64,000 nt of DNA from Bordetella genomosp. 13 (GCF_007679965.1 NZ_VEHL01000001.1:620001-684000), one strand, 5' to 3'. Shown: positions 28,401 to 36,351, numbered from the stretch's first letter. Translations and numbers: made by a program. Notes: a model not told the origin generated them from the letters alone.

Positions 28401-29575
28401 TCGACGGCACGCTGAACGCGCGCCTGGACGGCGATCGCGTCATCCTGGATTCGCTGCGCTTTCCCGCCTCGCTGCGCGTGATGCCGGCCGAGTGGCGCAC
28501 GCGCGAATGGGTGTCGAGCAATCCGGATGCGAAAGACGGCTATATCGACGCCAGCGGACAGTGGCTGCTGAGCCAGTCGCAGGGCAAGGTCGACGTCAAG
28601 CTGCATCGCTTCCCCGTGCTGCAGCGCTCGGACCGCTACGGCATGGTGTCCGGCACGATGACCCTGGACGCCGCGCTGCCGCGTCTGACGCTGACGGGCG
28701 ACCTGACGGCCGATGCCGGCTGGGTCAGCCTGGAGATCCTGCAGGGCGTGCCCACGCTGGACGACGACGTGCGCGTGGTCCGGGCAGGCGAGGAGCAGAA
28801 AGCCGCCAGCAGCCCCATGCAGATCGGCATGGACGTGAAATTCGACATGGGGCCGCGCTTCTACATCACCGGCATGGGCCTGGACGCGGGCCTGCTGGGC
28901 AGCATCCGCGTGCAGATGAACGACGGCCGCCTGACCGGCATGGGCGCGCTGCGCACGCGCGGCGGCGGCATCGAGGCCTACGGGCAGAAACTGCGCCTGA
29001 GCCGCGGCGTGCTGACGTTCCAGGGCCGCCTGGAAAACCCGTTGCTGGACATCGAGGCGCTGCGCACCGGCGAGCAGGTCGAGGCGGGCGTGAAGGTCTC
29101 CGGCACGGCGCAGCGGCCGCGCATCGACCTGGTGTCCTATCCCGATGTCAGCGACGTCGAGAAGCTGTCGTGGCTGGTGCTGGGCCGTGGCCCCGACGAG
29201 GGCGGCAACGACACGGCGCTGCTGTTGTCGATCGGCACCGCGCTGCTGGGCGGCGGCGAGCCGTTCTACAAGCAGTTCGGGCTGGACGACGTCAGCGTGC
29301 GCACCGGTTCGCTGGGCAGCTCGGGCAGCCTGCTGCCCGACCGTACGGTGGCGGGCGACGTGAACCGCGACAGCGACAGCGAACTGGCCACCCAGTTCAT
29401 CGTGGGCAGCAAGCGGTTCTCCAATGGCATCACCCTGAGCGTCGAGCAGGCCCTGGCGGGCAGCGAGACCGTCGGGCGGGTCAGTTACCGGCTGGCGCGC
29501 GGGTTGTCTCTGGACCTGAAGGGCGGCGGCGTCAACGGGCTGGCGCTGGTGTACCGGGTGCTGTGGGACGATTGA
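25475..29575 (+). CDS. tamB: Translocation and assembly module inner-membrane protein TamB
   Basis: TamB is a bridge-like protein spanning the periplasm from an inner-membrane helix to TamA. The 1366-residue protein has an N-terminal helix (VWVLPGMLMLLVVALGFSLW), repeated beta segments, and the conserved DUF490 C-terminus (SGTAQRPRIDLVSYPDVSD, then KLSWLVLGRG). The TTG at 25475 overlaps the tamA stop (TTGA) and is followed at once by MKRRLYAFLRL, so it is the likely start. Two low-complexity Ala/Ser/Pro/Gly stretches (residues about 244-328 and 488-588) are unusual for the hydrophobic groove fold. No other start fits better. Confidence 0.92.
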   Translation: MKRRLYAFLRLCLVWVLPGMLMLLVVALGFSLWLLGTPSGTRLLLSTAIEQLDGEVAGIEGSVLDDLRIGHLRVALPGTEVELDTLRVDIDWPALWQRTLHVRELSAATARVALTTQPPAADEPPGEPFTQLALPGELTVDRLALGAFSLTQDGQALPVSLDNLNASLNAGAEGARLRIASLRVGHELAQADVHGTADLPRLAAPWPFTAQLNVDARGAGPDSPLCVDAMWTRSGMGGAPDETKKPAAAKGKGGKTASASKAAAKDARGKAAASKDGARNASSPAAASMGQADGSGSQIEISKADPAQAGASSSAAIPAQAGQPAAPRPVYTACPVQLQAEASGSLEQIHAVLQARGGRLTMLAQALLAPADAFPVRNATIDVQRDGKPTLAATLDWQSVAGQPGVQRLLAHLQAEKLDLGGLLGPGMPGALLSARAAVDAEVADMKIVRRADVELNIEEGSRWNGQPLSGKASGHLAVDAQAQQVMAAQLAQGSAPTAPGATGAQAAQNMPGATMPQATPGGDAASSPATSSAGAASSGTPQAAARGASSGASPASKPAYGSPGPAGNPPPSGDAGPSAAASQPPGLPAGWRIDGVDVDLRLGPNRVQAKGSMGAEDGALTLDAAAPSLAAFWPDLPGGAKLQAKVDGTVARHRATLDAAYTPANSRAGLLGRAPAQARLALDGGWGPGPATAQGGATLIGYRGTLARLDASSAGFAAAIEKPMTFAYLPGAAAPAWQTQVGATVLAVTFPDKQRIVLAHGGSRAGANRWETTGQVDNLVITAEMVRQLSRALDPGALDAEARREANRVNAAAQGPRRIALDATWDLRFAGALGGKVHIARRDGDLRIPGDPPIPLGLRQLALDLTATPTGGAASRLNATLDVRTEKMGTIRGQANAVLAGLGLDQRQPIRASLDADIDDLAWVSLFTGDALEVGGEIDANLQAQGTLAGGWAATGTVRGQKLRVVRVDDGVRLIDGTLNARLDGDRVILDSLRFPASLRVMPAEWRTREWVSSNPDAKDGYIDASGQWLLSQSQGKVDVKLHRFPVLQRSDRYGMVSGTMTLDAALPRLTLTGDLTADAGWVSLEILQGVPTLDDDVRVVRAGEEQKAASSPMQIGMDVKFDMGPRFYITGMGLDAGLLGSIRVQMNDGRLTGMGALRTRGGGIEAYGQKLRLSRGVLTFQGRLENPLLDIEALRTGEQVEAGVKVSGTAQRPRIDLVSYPDVSDVEKLSWLVLGRGPDEGGNDTALLLSIGTALLGGGEPFYKQFGLDDVSVRTGSLGSSGSLLPDRTVAGDVNRDSDSELATQFIVGSKRFSNGITLSVEQALAGSETVGRVSYRLARGLSLDLKGGGVNGLALVYRVLWDD

Positions 29576-29600
29576 GTCCGGGCGGTTCGGCGCGAGCGGA

Positions 29601-29606
29601 TAAAAT
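29601..29606 (+). promoter_or_regulatory. Candidate dcd promoter -10 element
   Basis: TAAAAT lies 28 bp before the dcd ATG in the short tamB-dcd spacer. There is no good -35 at the right distance, so this is tentative. Confidence 0.35.
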
Positions 29607-29633
29607 AGGCCCCATTCTTCCGGGATTTTCACC

Positions 29634-30197
29634 ATGAGCATCAAAAGCGACCGCTGGATCCGCCGTGCCGCCGAAGCCGGCATGATCGAGCCCTTCGAGG
29701 CCGGCCAGGTCCGCACGGCCAACGGCGAGCGCATCGTCAGCTACGGCACCAGCAGCTATGGCTACGACGTGCGCTGCGCCGACGAATTCAAGATCTTCAC
29801 CAACATCAACTCCACCATCGTCGACCCCAAGGCGTTCGACGAGAAGTCGTTCGTCGACTTCAAGGGCGACGTCTGCATCATCCCGCCCAACTCGTTCGCG
29901 CTGGCGCGCACGGTGGAATACTTCCGCATTCCGCGCAGCGTGCTGACGATCTGCCTGGGCAAGAGCACCTACGCGCGCTGCGGCATCATCGTCAACGTGA
30001 CCCCGCTGGAACCCGAATGGGAAGGCCACGTCACGCTGGAGTTCTCCAACACCACGCCGTTGCCGGCCAAGATCTACGCCGGCGAGGGTTGCGCCCAGAT
30101 GCTGTTCCTGGAAAGCGACGAGGTCTGCGAGACCTCGTACCGCGACCGCGGCGGCAAGTACCAGGGCCAGCGCGGCGTCACGCTGCCGCGCACGTAA
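29634..30197 (+). CDS. dcd: dCTP deaminase
   Basis: The enzyme deaminates dCTP to dUTP, feeding dTMP synthesis. The 187-residue trimeric-type enzyme shows [20 protein letters not shown], substrate-loop [20 protein letters not shown], the [10 protein letters not shown] motif near residue 110 and the catalytic-glutamate segment [20 protein letters not shown]. The C-terminal lid [15 protein letters not shown] is intact. Length matches the family. It follows tamB after 58 bp with its own candidate -10, and converges on a LysR gene. Confidence 0.97.
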   Translation: MSIKSDRWIRRAAEAGMIEPFEAGQVRTANGERIVSYGTSSYGYDVRCADEFKIFTNINSTIVDPKAFDEKSFVDFKGDVCIIPPNSFALARTVEYFRIPRSVLTICLGKSTYARCGIIVNVTPLEPEWEGHVTLEFSNTTPLPAKIYAGEGCAQMLFLESDEVCETSYRDRGGKYQGQRGVTLPRT

Positions 30198-30205
30198 TCG
30201 CCCGC

Positions 30206-30226
30206 GGCCGGCGCCGTGCGCCGGCC
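30206..30226. terminator. GC-rich hairpin between convergent dcd and LysR genes
   Basis: A perfect 8-bp stem (GGCCGGCG / CGCCGGCC) with a 5-nt loop lies in the 40-bp convergent spacer. There is no U-run on either side, so it is at best a weak or Rho-assisted terminator. Confidence 0.35.
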
Positions 30227-30237
30227 TGGCGGCGGCT

Positions 30238-31173
30238 TCAGGCCGCGGGCGCCTTGCCCGCCACCGCCGCCCACAGCTTCTCGGCTACCGGCGCCAGCTC
30301 GCTGGGCTGCCGGTACAGGCAGATGTCCACCGGGATGTCCCATTGCGGACCGCCGGCCCGGCACAGGCGCTGCTGCGCCAGATCCTCTTTCACCAGCTCG
30401 CCCGGCAGCCATGCGATGCCGCGCCCCTGCAGCGCCATCGAGCGCAGCAGGGCGGCGTGGTGCGCGACGAAGGTTTCGCGAAACCGGTCCGAGGTCTTGC
30501 CGGCCTGCTTCAGGTGATGTTCCACGATGCGGCCCAGGCCCGACGCGGGTCCGTACGACAGCAGCGGCACGGGGGCGTCGTGGTCCACGGTGTACTGCGC
30601 CTTGCCCGAGCCGTCGCCGGCGGGCGCGCTCACCGGCATCAGCACGTCGCTGTCCAGCCGCGCCACGGGATAGGCCAGTTCGTCCATGCGGTTGGGCACG
30701 CCCGCGTGCCGGTGGCACAGCAGGAATTGCACGCGGCGCTGCGCCATCAGGTCGGCGCAGGACTGGAAGCTGTCGGACATGGTCTGGATGGGGCCGATGG
30801 CGAACAGGGCCTCCAGGCTGACCAGCCAGCGCGGAAAGAACGTCAGCGACAGGAAGTGCGTGGCCGCGAAGCGCAGGCTGGCCTCGGACTGCGCCTGGGC
30901 GGCGCGCGCCTTGATGCGGGCGGCCTCCAGGTCGGCCAGCACCTGCTGCAACAGGGGACGGAACTTGCGCCCGGCGGCGGTCAGCTCGGTGGGATGCGCG
31001 CTGCGGTCGAACAGGTCGACCCCCACCCATTCCTCCAGCGCCCGGATGTGCCGGCTGAAGGCCGGCTGCGCGATGGCGCGCGCCTCGGCGGCGCGCGAGA
31101 AACTGCCGGTTTCCGCCAGCGCGCAGAAATCCTCCAGCCACTCCATGTCCAGCGGACGATTTCCAGGGCCCAT
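30238..31173 (-). CDS. LysR-family transcriptional regulator
   Basis: A 311-residue regulator. The N-terminal winged HTH lies at about residues 10-70 (WLEDFCALAETGSFSRAAEA, then FSRHIRALEEWVGVDLFDR), followed by a LysR substrate domain (about 95-300). The ATG at 31173 is used because CGGAG lies 9 bp upstream; MEWLEDF nine codons later is an alternative. It is divergent from a DHDPS-family aldolase, a Bug receptor and an SDR gene, which it probably controls. The 107-bp spacer contains ATAG-TT-CTAT (about 31193-31202), resembling part of a LysR site. Confidence 0.9.
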   Translation of the reverse strand: MGPGNRPLDMEWLEDFCALAETGSFSRAAEARAIAQPAFSRHIRALEEWVGVDLFDRSAHPTELTAAGRKFRPLLQQVLADLEAARIKARAAQAQSEASLRFAATHFLSLTFFPRWLVSLEALFAIGPIQTMSDSFQSCADLMAQRRVQFLLCHRHAGVPNRMDELAYPVARLDSDVLMPVSAPAGDGSGKAQYTVDHDAPVPLLSYGPASGLGRIVEHHLKQAGKTSDRFRETFVAHHAALLRSMALQGRGIAWLPGELVKEDLAQQRLCRAGGPQWDIPVDICLYRQPSELAPVAEKLWAAVAGKAPAA

Positions 31174-31280
31174 GCTCGTGCTCCGTTGCGGAGATAGTTC
31201 TATGCGATTGGAGTATTGGACGGTCTGCGGCGTCCTCCGCAATCATAGTCCGCAGATCGACCTCATACCCGGAGACAAGC

Positions 31281-32219
31281 ATGGCTTCCATCGCAAACTA
31301 TCGCGGCATCATCCCCGCCATTTCGTGCCCCTTCACGCCCGACCACCGCATCGACGAACCCGCGCTGCGCAAGCTGGCGTCCTGGCTGGCGGGCCACGAG
31401 GGCATCGTGGCGGTGATGACCAACGGCCACACGGGCGAGGTGTTCTCGCTGACCCCCGCCGAACGTGCCCAGGTGACGCGCATCGTGGCCGACGAACTGC
31501 GGGGCCGCCTGCCGGTGATCTCGTCGCTGGTGTGCGAAGGCATCGCGGAAGCCGCCGAACAGGCGCGCATGGCCCGCGAGGCCGGCGCGGCCGCGCTGGA
31601 CGTGATGCCGCCGCACCACTGGCTGCGCTTCGGCTTTACCTCGGGCCATGCGCTGCAGTACTTCGAGGCCATCCACCAGGCCGCGCCCGACCTGGACCTG
31701 GTCTGCCACGTGTATCCCGCCTGGACGCGCGCGGCCTATTCCTCGCAGCTGCTGGCCGACCTGGCGCGGCTGCCCTACCTGCAGGCCTTCAAGGTGGGCC
31801 AGCGCGACATGAACAAGTACGCCCGCGACATCCAGGCGATCCGTGAGGCGAATCCCGACAAGGCCATCCTGACCTGCCACGACGAGTACCTGCTGGCCTC
31901 GATGGTGCAGGGCGTGGACGGCGCGCTGGTGGGCTTCGCCACCTTCATCCCGCAACTGATCATCGACCTGTGGGAAGCGGTCAAGGCAGGCGACCTGCGC
32001 CGCGCGCAGGCGGTGCAGGCCGTCATTACCCCGCTGAAGGACGCGGTGTACGGCGGCGGCGAGCCCACCGGCGAAGCGCATGCGCGCATGAAGATGGGCA
32101 TGTACCTGGCCGGCGTGCTGGACGACGCCACGGTGCGGCCGCCCACCGAGTCGCCCGACGAGCATGAAGTGCAGGCCCTGCGGGCCGCGTTGAAGCAGGC
32201 GGGCATGCTCGCGCGCTAG
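31281..32219 (+). CDS. Dihydrodipicolinate synthase/N-acetylneuraminate lyase family aldolase
   Basis: A class I aldolase of the DapA/NanA family, 312 residues, with Schiff-base Lys171 in LQAFKVGQRD. The glycine-rich ISCPFTPDHRIDEPALRKL start and the VMTNGHTGEVFSLTPAERAQ phosphate or carboxylate loop fit the fold. The usual TGE.xL loop is varied (NGHTGEVFSLT), so it is probably not lysine-biosynthetic DapA but a catabolic pyruvate-type aldolase or dehydratase. The substrate is unknown. CGGAGA lies about 5 bp before the ATG. It leads a cluster with a Bug receptor and an SDR dehydrogenase, divergent from LysR. Confidence 0.85.
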   Translation: MASIANYRGIIPAISCPFTPDHRIDEPALRKLASWLAGHEGIVAVMTNGHTGEVFSLTPAERAQVTRIVADELRGRLPVISSLVCEGIAEAAEQARMAREAGAAALDVMPPHHWLRFGFTSGHALQYFEAIHQAAPDLDLVCHVYPAWTRAAYSSQLLADLARLPYLQAFKVGQRDMNKYARDIQAIREANPDKAILTCHDEYLLASMVQGVDGALVGFATFIPQLIIDLWEAVKAGDLRRAQAVQAVITPLKDAVYGGGEPTGEAHARMKMGMYLAGVLDDATVRPPTESPDEHEVQALRAALKQAGMLAR

Positions 32220-32307
32220 GCCTGCAAGCGGTGGTACGAGTGCGGCGAACGACGGCCGGCGTGGCGTGACACGCCGGACCGATCCAGAACAGACAAGGAG
32301 ACAAATC

Positions 32308-33270
32308 ATGCTGAAGACATTGCTGTCGTACGCGTTGTGCGCGCTGCCGCTGATGGGCGCGGGGACTGTCCATGCGGCGGGCTATCCCGAGCGCCCGATC
32401 CGGATGGTGATTCCCTTTCCGCCGGGCGGCACGCTGGATGCGCTGGGCCGCGACCTGGCCAAGCAATTGAGCGACCAGACCGGCCAGAACGTGGTGGTGG
32501 AGAATCGCGCCGGCGGCAACGGCACCATCGGCGCGGACGTGGTGGCGCGCTCGAAGGCGGACGGCTATACGCTGCTGTTCAGCGCCTCGACCTTCGTGAC
32601 CGCGCCCATGACCATGACGTCGGTGCCGTTCAAGGTGGAAAAGGACTTCGTGCCGGTGGCCATGGCGGCCAAGGCGCCGCTGTCGGTGTCGGTGCGCAAG
32701 GACCTGCCCGTGGCCGACCTGCCGGCGCTGCTGAAGTACGCGAAGGCCAATCCGGGCAAGCTGACCTTCGCGGTCGGCTCGATCGGCTCCGCGGGCCACT
32801 TGTCCACCGCGCTGCTCAAGCGCCAGGGCGGCCTGGACTACATGGTGGTGCCGTACAAAGGCACGGCGCCGGCCTTCCAGGACCTGATCGGCGGGCGCAT
32901 CGACGGCTTCATCGACCCGGTGCTGGGCGCGATGGAGTACTACCGCAGCGGCATGCTGCGCATCCTGGCGGTCACCTCGGACAAGCGGCTGGCCAGCCTG
33001 CCCGACGTGCCCACCGTCAGCGAGACACTGCCGGGCTATCAATACTTCAGCTGGTACGGCGTCTGGGCGCCCGCGGGCACGCCGGACGACGTCGTGCACA
33101 AGCTCAACACCGAGGTCAACAAGGCGCTGGGCGGCGACATCCAGTCCAAGTACACCAAGCTGGGCCTGCTGATCACGCCGGGCAGCGTGGAAGACTTCGC
33201 ACGCTTCCAGCGTGAGGACATGGCGGCGGCCAAGCGTCTGATCGACGAGGAGGGCATCCGTGTTGAATGA
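32308..33270 (+). CDS. Bug-family tripartite tricarboxylate receptor protein
   Basis: A periplasmic solute-binding protein of the TctC/Bug type, 320 residues. It has a signal peptide (LLSYALCALPLMGAGTVHAA), the family start YPERPIRMVIPFPPGG, the loop ENRAGGNGTIGADVVARSKA and VPYKGTAPAFQDLIGGRID. Its ligand is probably a small carboxylate. No TctA/TctB membrane genes are nearby, so it is an orphan receptor, as is common in Bordetella-like genomes. AAGGAG lies 7 bp before the ATG. The final codons overlap the start of the SDR gene by 11 bp, implying coupling. Confidence 0.92.
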   Translation: MLKTLLSYALCALPLMGAGTVHAAGYPERPIRMVIPFPPGGTLDALGRDLAKQLSDQTGQNVVVENRAGGNGTIGADVVARSKADGYTLLFSASTFVTAPMTMTSVPFKVEKDFVPVAMAAKAPLSVSVRKDLPVADLPALLKYAKANPGKLTFAVGSIGSAGHLSTALLKRQGGLDYMVVPYKGTAPAFQDLIGGRIDGFIDPVLGAMEYYRSGMLRILAVTSDKRLASLPDVPTVSETLPGYQYFSWYGVWAPAGTPDDVVHKLNTEVNKALGGDIQSKYTKLGLLITPGSVEDFARFQREDMAAAKRLIDEEGIRVE

Positions 33271-34039
33271 TCCGGGGGATGCGGGGGGCGATCGCGGCCC
33301 GGCCGTTTGCGGCCCAGCCGTTTGCGGCCCAGCCGATCGCAATCCCGCCGGCCTTGGACTGGCGGTGGTCACCGGCGCGGCCGGCGGCATCGGCCTGGCC
33401 ATCGCGCAACGCCTGCTGGCCGACGGCTGGCGGGTGGCAGGGCTGGACCTGGGTGCGTCCATGCTGACGCATCCCTCCTACCGCCACATCGCCGTGGACC
33501 TGTGCGACGCCGCCTCCACCGCGCAGGCGCTGCAGGGCCTGCGGGAAGCTCGCGCGCTGGTGCATTCGGCCGGCGTGCTGCGGGTGGGCACGCTGCAGGA
33601 CCTGGACCCGGCCGACGGCATGCGCATGTGGGCCCTGCACGTGGACGCCGCCGTGCGGCTGGCGCAGGGGCTGCTGCCGGCCCTGTCCGCCGGCGGTCGA
33701 GGCCGGATGGTGCTGGTGGGCAGCCGCGTGGCGCAGGGCATGCCGGGGCGCAGTCTCTACGCGGCCTCGAAGGCGGCGCTGGTGGCGCTGGCGCGCAGCT
33801 GGGCCGCCGAACTGGCGGCCAGCGGCGTCACGGTCAACGTGGTGTCGCCCGCCGCCACGCAGACCGGCATGCTGGCCGATCCGGCGCGGGCGGCCAGCGC
33901 GCCCAGGCTGCCGCCCATCGGGCGCCTGATCCAGCCCGGCGAGATCGCGGCAACAGTGGCGTTCCTGCTGTCGGATGCGGCGGCCGCGATCACCGGACAG
34001 GACCTGGCGATCTGCGGCGGGGCCTCGCTGCCGAATTGA
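33260..34039 (+). CDS. Short-chain dehydrogenase/reductase
   Basis: A classical SDR of 259 residues. The NAD(P)-binding motif is VVTGAAGGIGLAIAQRLL, with LVHSAG in place of NNAG, catalytic Ser in VLVGSRVAQG, and YAASKAALVALARSWAAEL carrying the YxxxK pair. It ends DLAICGGASLPN. The substrate is unknown. The GTG at 33260 has GAGGAGG 6-7 bp upstream and overlaps the Bug gene, so it is translated with it. The first about 30 residues contain a CGPAV repeat (33295-33339) not belonging to the SDR fold. The likely role is oxidation of an intermediate of the same pathway as the aldolase. Confidence 0.88.
   Translation: MLNDPGDAGGDRGPAVCGPAVCGPADRNPAGLGLAVVTGAAGGIGLAIAQRLLADGWRVAGLDLGASMLTHPSYRHIAVDLCDAASTAQALQGLREARALVHSAGVLRVGTLQDLDPADGMRMWALHVDAAVRLAQGLLPALSAGGRGRMVLVGSRVAQGMPGRSLYAASKAALVALARSWAAELAASGVTVNVVSPAATQTGMLADPARAASAPRLPPIGRLIQPGEIAATVAFLLSDAAAAITGQDLAICGGASLPN
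33295..33339 (+). repeat. Three 15-bp tandem repeats in SDR N-terminus
   Basis: Three 15-bp units (33295-33309, 33310-33324, 33325-33339), the last diverged at its end, encode a GPAVC-like pentapeptide in the N-terminal extension before the Rossmann fold. Confidence 0.75.
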
Positions 34040-34144
34040 GTTTTCCACAGGCGCGCCCAGACGTGCGCACGAATCATGGACCGTGCCCCGTGGCGGCGTG
34101 TCCATCAGCGCCGTCGACTTTCCCGTTATCCACAGGCCGCCGAG

Positions 34145-34603
34145 TCAGCGGCGATATTCGTAGTGGATGTCCCACGGTTCTTCGCCTGTGCGCACGAAAC
34201 CGCAGCGCACGTAGAACGCATTGGATTCGCTGTCGCGCAGCGCGGTCACGCGCAGGACCTGTCCCGTTTCGCGGGCCTGCGCGATGGCCATGTCCACCAC
34301 CGCGCGGCCCAGGCCCTTGCCCTGCGCATCGGGATGCAGGTACAGGTGGTTCAGGCGCAGCGCGCCGTCCTCGTCCGTCAGCACGTAGAACCCCACGCGC
34401 ACGCCGTCCAGGCAGATCCAGCGCGTGCGCGCGGCCACGAACGACGCGCGCAGCCGCTGGCGCGAGCGCTCGGGATCGTAGCGGCCCAGGCGTTCCAGGC
34501 TGGGCCGCATGGCCAGCGATCGCAGGTCGGCCAGGGCGTCGAAATCCGCATCGATGACGGGCTGGAACTGCGCCGTGCCCGCGGCGCAAGCGAATGGATC
34601 CAT
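34145..34603 (-). CDS. GNAT-family N-acetyltransferase
   Basis: A 152-residue acetyl-CoA-dependent acyltransferase: MDPFACAAGTAQFQPVIDA start, acetyl-CoA loop LHPDAQGKGLGRAVVDMAI (motif A, Q-G-x-G), then SNAFYVRCGFVRTGEE-W (motif B). The substrate is unknown. The ATG at 34603 is used; an alternative ATG at 34618 overlaps the VOC gene stop and adds MAVIG. It is the last of three leftward genes after two VOC proteins. The downstream spacer to the SDR gene (34040-34144) shows no clear terminator. Confidence 0.83.
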   Translation of the reverse strand: MDPFACAAGTAQFQPVIDADFDALADLRSLAMRPSLERLGRYDPERSRQRLRASFVAARTRWICLDGVRVGFYVLTDEDGALRLNHLYLHPDAQGKGLGRAVVDMAIAQARETGQVLRVTALRDSESNAFYVRCGFVRTGEEPWDIHYEYRR

Positions 34604-34605
34604 GC

Positions 34606-35031
34606 CTATGACTGCCATGGATCGTAGGTGCCGAAGCTCCACACGTGTCCCTCGGGGTCGCTGCACGTGAAGCCGCGCCCGCCGTAGTCCGCATCGGCGA
34701 TCTCCACCAGGATGGTCGCGCCCGCGCCCTTGGCGCGCGCATAGAGTTCGTCGGCATCGTCCACGATGACGTAGGCGCTTTGCGTCTCGCGGTTGCCGAT
34801 CTCGTCCGGTTGCGCCATGTGCTGCGCGAATTCGCTGTCCAGCACCGAGCCCAGCATGATCATGCCGTTGCCCAGCACCAGTTGCGCATGCAGGATGGTG
34901 TCGGCGGGGCCGGGCACCACCAGGTGCGCCGAGAAGCCGAAGGCCTGCTCCAGCCATTCGATGGCGGCGCTGGCATTGCGGTAGCGCAGGCACGGGACGA
35001 TGCGGGCGGGACTGGCGACGATGGTGCTCAT
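34606..35031 (-). CDS. VOC-superfamily (PhnB/glyoxalase-like) protein
   Basis: A 141-residue vicinal-oxygen-chelate fold protein. It starts IVPCLRYRNASAAIEWLEQA with FGFSAHLVVPG, then AQLVLGNGMIMLGSV and IVDDADELYARAKGAGA, and ends FTCSDPEGHVWSFGTYDPW. This pattern is typical of PhnB-like or glyoxalase/bleomycin-resistance-type proteins. The true function is unknown. AAGGAG lies 7 bp before the ATG at 35031. It follows the other VOC gene after 22 bp and precedes the GNAT gene at 34603. Confidence 0.85.
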   Translation of the reverse strand: MSTIVASPARIVPCLRYRNASAAIEWLEQAFGFSAHLVVPGPADTILHAQLVLGNGMIMLGSVLDSEFAQHMAQPDEIGNRETQSAYVIVDDADELYARAKGAGATILVEIADADYGGRGFTCSDPEGHVWSFGTYDPWQS

Positions 35032-35053
35032 GGCGTTACTCCTTCCTTGGACT

Positions 35054-35464
35054 TCAAGCGGGGGTGGCGACGGCGTCATAGCCGCGCGCGCTGAATTGCA
35101 GGATGCACAGGCCGTGCCCGAACGGGTCGCACAGGTGGGCGATGCGGCCCCAGTCGTGCGTGGCGGGCGGGTCTTCCAGCGTGGCGCCGGCACGCACGGC
35201 GCGCGCCACTGCGGCATCGACATCGTCCACCACGAAATCCAGGTGCACCGGCGTCCAGTGGCGTGCGTAGTCGCGGGTCTGCCCTGTCGTGCGGCAGGCA
35301 CGCGTACCGGTGGGCTTCTGCAGCAGGTACAGCCGTGCGTTCGCGCCCGTCAGTTCGACCCCGCCCGCACCGAACCGGCGCTGCGGCGCCAGGCCGAACG
35401 CGTCGCAATAGAAGCGTTCACCGCGGGGCAGATCATCCACGTCGACGTTGATCAGGATATCCAT
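35054..35464 (-). CDS. VOC-superfamily (glyoxalase/bleomycin-resistance-like) protein
   Basis: A 136-residue VOC protein: MDILINVDVDDLPRGERFYC start, FGLAPQRRFGAGGVELTG, metal-site-like HLDFVVDDVDAAVARAV and ending DPFGHGLCILQFSARGYDA. The two beta-alpha-beta-beta-beta halves are visible. GAGGA lies about 6 bp before the ATG at 35464. It is first of the leftward VOC-VOC-GNAT operon. Its leader contains a 9-bp inverted repeat (35492-35517). A role in detoxifying a small electrophile is possible but not shown by sequence. Confidence 0.85.
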   Translation of the reverse strand: MDILINVDVDDLPRGERFYCDAFGLAPQRRFGAGGVELTGANARLYLLQKPTGTRACRTTGQTRDYARHWTPVHLDFVVDDVDAAVARAVRAGATLEDPPATHDWGRIAHLCDPFGHGLCILQFSARGYDAVATPA

Positions 35465-35491
35465 CCGGTCCTCGGATCCAGGCACATGGGT

Positions 35492-35517
35492 ATGGCGTTG
35501 CTCATGCACAACGCCAT
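35492..35517. promoter_or_regulatory. Perfect 9-bp inverted repeat upstream of VOC operon
   Basis: ATGGCGTTG and CAACGCCAT are separated by 8 bp, 28-53 bp upstream of the first VOC gene start. It could be an operator or a leader hairpin. No regulator gene is adjacent. Confidence 0.45.
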
Positions 35518-35561
35518 GCAACGGGGTGCGCGCGTGTTTTTCTTTTTGTAGGCACGGCCGA

Positions 35562-35593
35562 CCCCTGGGGCGTCCCCAGTATGGCCCCAGGGG
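35562..35593. repeat. Perfect 10-bp inverted repeat in divergent spacer
   Basis: CCCCTGGGGC (35562-35571) and GCCCCAGGGG (35584-35593) flank a 12-bp loop. It has no U-run on either side, so it is not a classical terminator. It lies between the divergent VOC operon and the hypothetical gene at 35706, followed by more GC-rich palindromes. Confidence 0.6.
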
Positions 35594-35657
35594 CGCGCGG
35601 CGTGCAAGGCCGCGGCCGCTGCGGCCTTTGCGGGGTGTGCTTCATCTACCCGGCACT

Positions 35658-35663
35658 TATAAT
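35658..35663 (+). promoter_or_regulatory. Consensus -10 (TATAAT) for hypothetical gene
   Basis: A perfect TATAAT lies 42 bp before the ATG at 35706. The -35 at 17 bp (GTGTGC) is poor; TTGCGG is 24 bp away. An activator-dependent promoter is possible. Confidence 0.55.
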
Positions 35664-35705
35664 GGGAAACGTCGAGTCGCGTGGTGTTCCGCGCAGGAGC
35701 CAACG

Positions 35706-36164
35706 ATGTTCGGTTTCCTCAACAAGACCCAAGTCCGATACGTCGACCCGCAGGTGCAGGATGAATTCGTCCAGAAAGTCAGCGCCGCGGCAGACGACTT
35801 CCTGCAGGCCCTCGAGCCTGCCGAACGCGCGGCGTGTGACTTCAGCCCCGGCAGCGTCGGCTGCCTCGATGCCGCGGCCAGCCGGGTCCGCGACGGCGCG
35901 CTGACGCTGTCGCCCTTGCAGCGGGTCGGCATGGCCGCCTATCTGTACGAAGTCGCGCGGCGCCACCAGGGCGGCATCTACGAAGTGTGCGACGACGACG
36001 ATCCCGTCGTGCTGGTCACCGGCGATCCCGAGTGCGAGATCTGCCTGTGCGCCATCTCGCGCGTCGAGCGCAACCTGACCGGCGAGCAGCCGGAACCGCT
36101 GTCGGATCTCTACGCCCGCTACGTCGACGCCGTCCAGGCCGACCGCCCCGAGCTGGTGCGTTGA
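35706..36164 (+). CDS. Hypothetical protein
   Basis: A 152-residue soluble acidic protein starting MFGFLNKTQVRYVDPQVQDE. The family is not recognised. It has a mostly helical N-terminal half (FVQKVSAAADDFLQALEPAE) and a Cys/Asp-rich segment EVCDDDDPVVLVTGDPEC followed by EICLC. That gives five Cys in all (one earlier, four here), which might bind metal. There is no signal peptide or membrane helix. AGGAG lies 6 bp before the ATG, and a perfect -10 lies 42 bp upstream. It precedes the PLP decarboxylase by 187 bp. Function is unknown. Confidence 0.8.
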   Translation: MFGFLNKTQVRYVDPQVQDEFVQKVSAAADDFLQALEPAERAACDFSPGSVGCLDAAASRVRDGALTLSPLQRVGMAAYLYEVARRHQGGIYEVCDDDDPVVLVTGDPECEICLCAISRVERNLTGEQPEPLSDLYARYVDAVQADRPELVR

Positions 36165-36351
36165 CCGTAGCGTCGTTCACGCCGTCCTGGCCGGACCGGG
36201 CGCCTGTCGCTGCGCCGGCCTTCGCCTGTCAACAGGACGTCCCCATCTCGCAGTACACTCGCGTCCGTTTTGACCCAAGCCTGCCGCGCCTACGCACGGC
36301 GGGCCGCCGGCCCATCCTCCCTCGCGTCACGCCTTGCCCTGGAGCGCCCGC

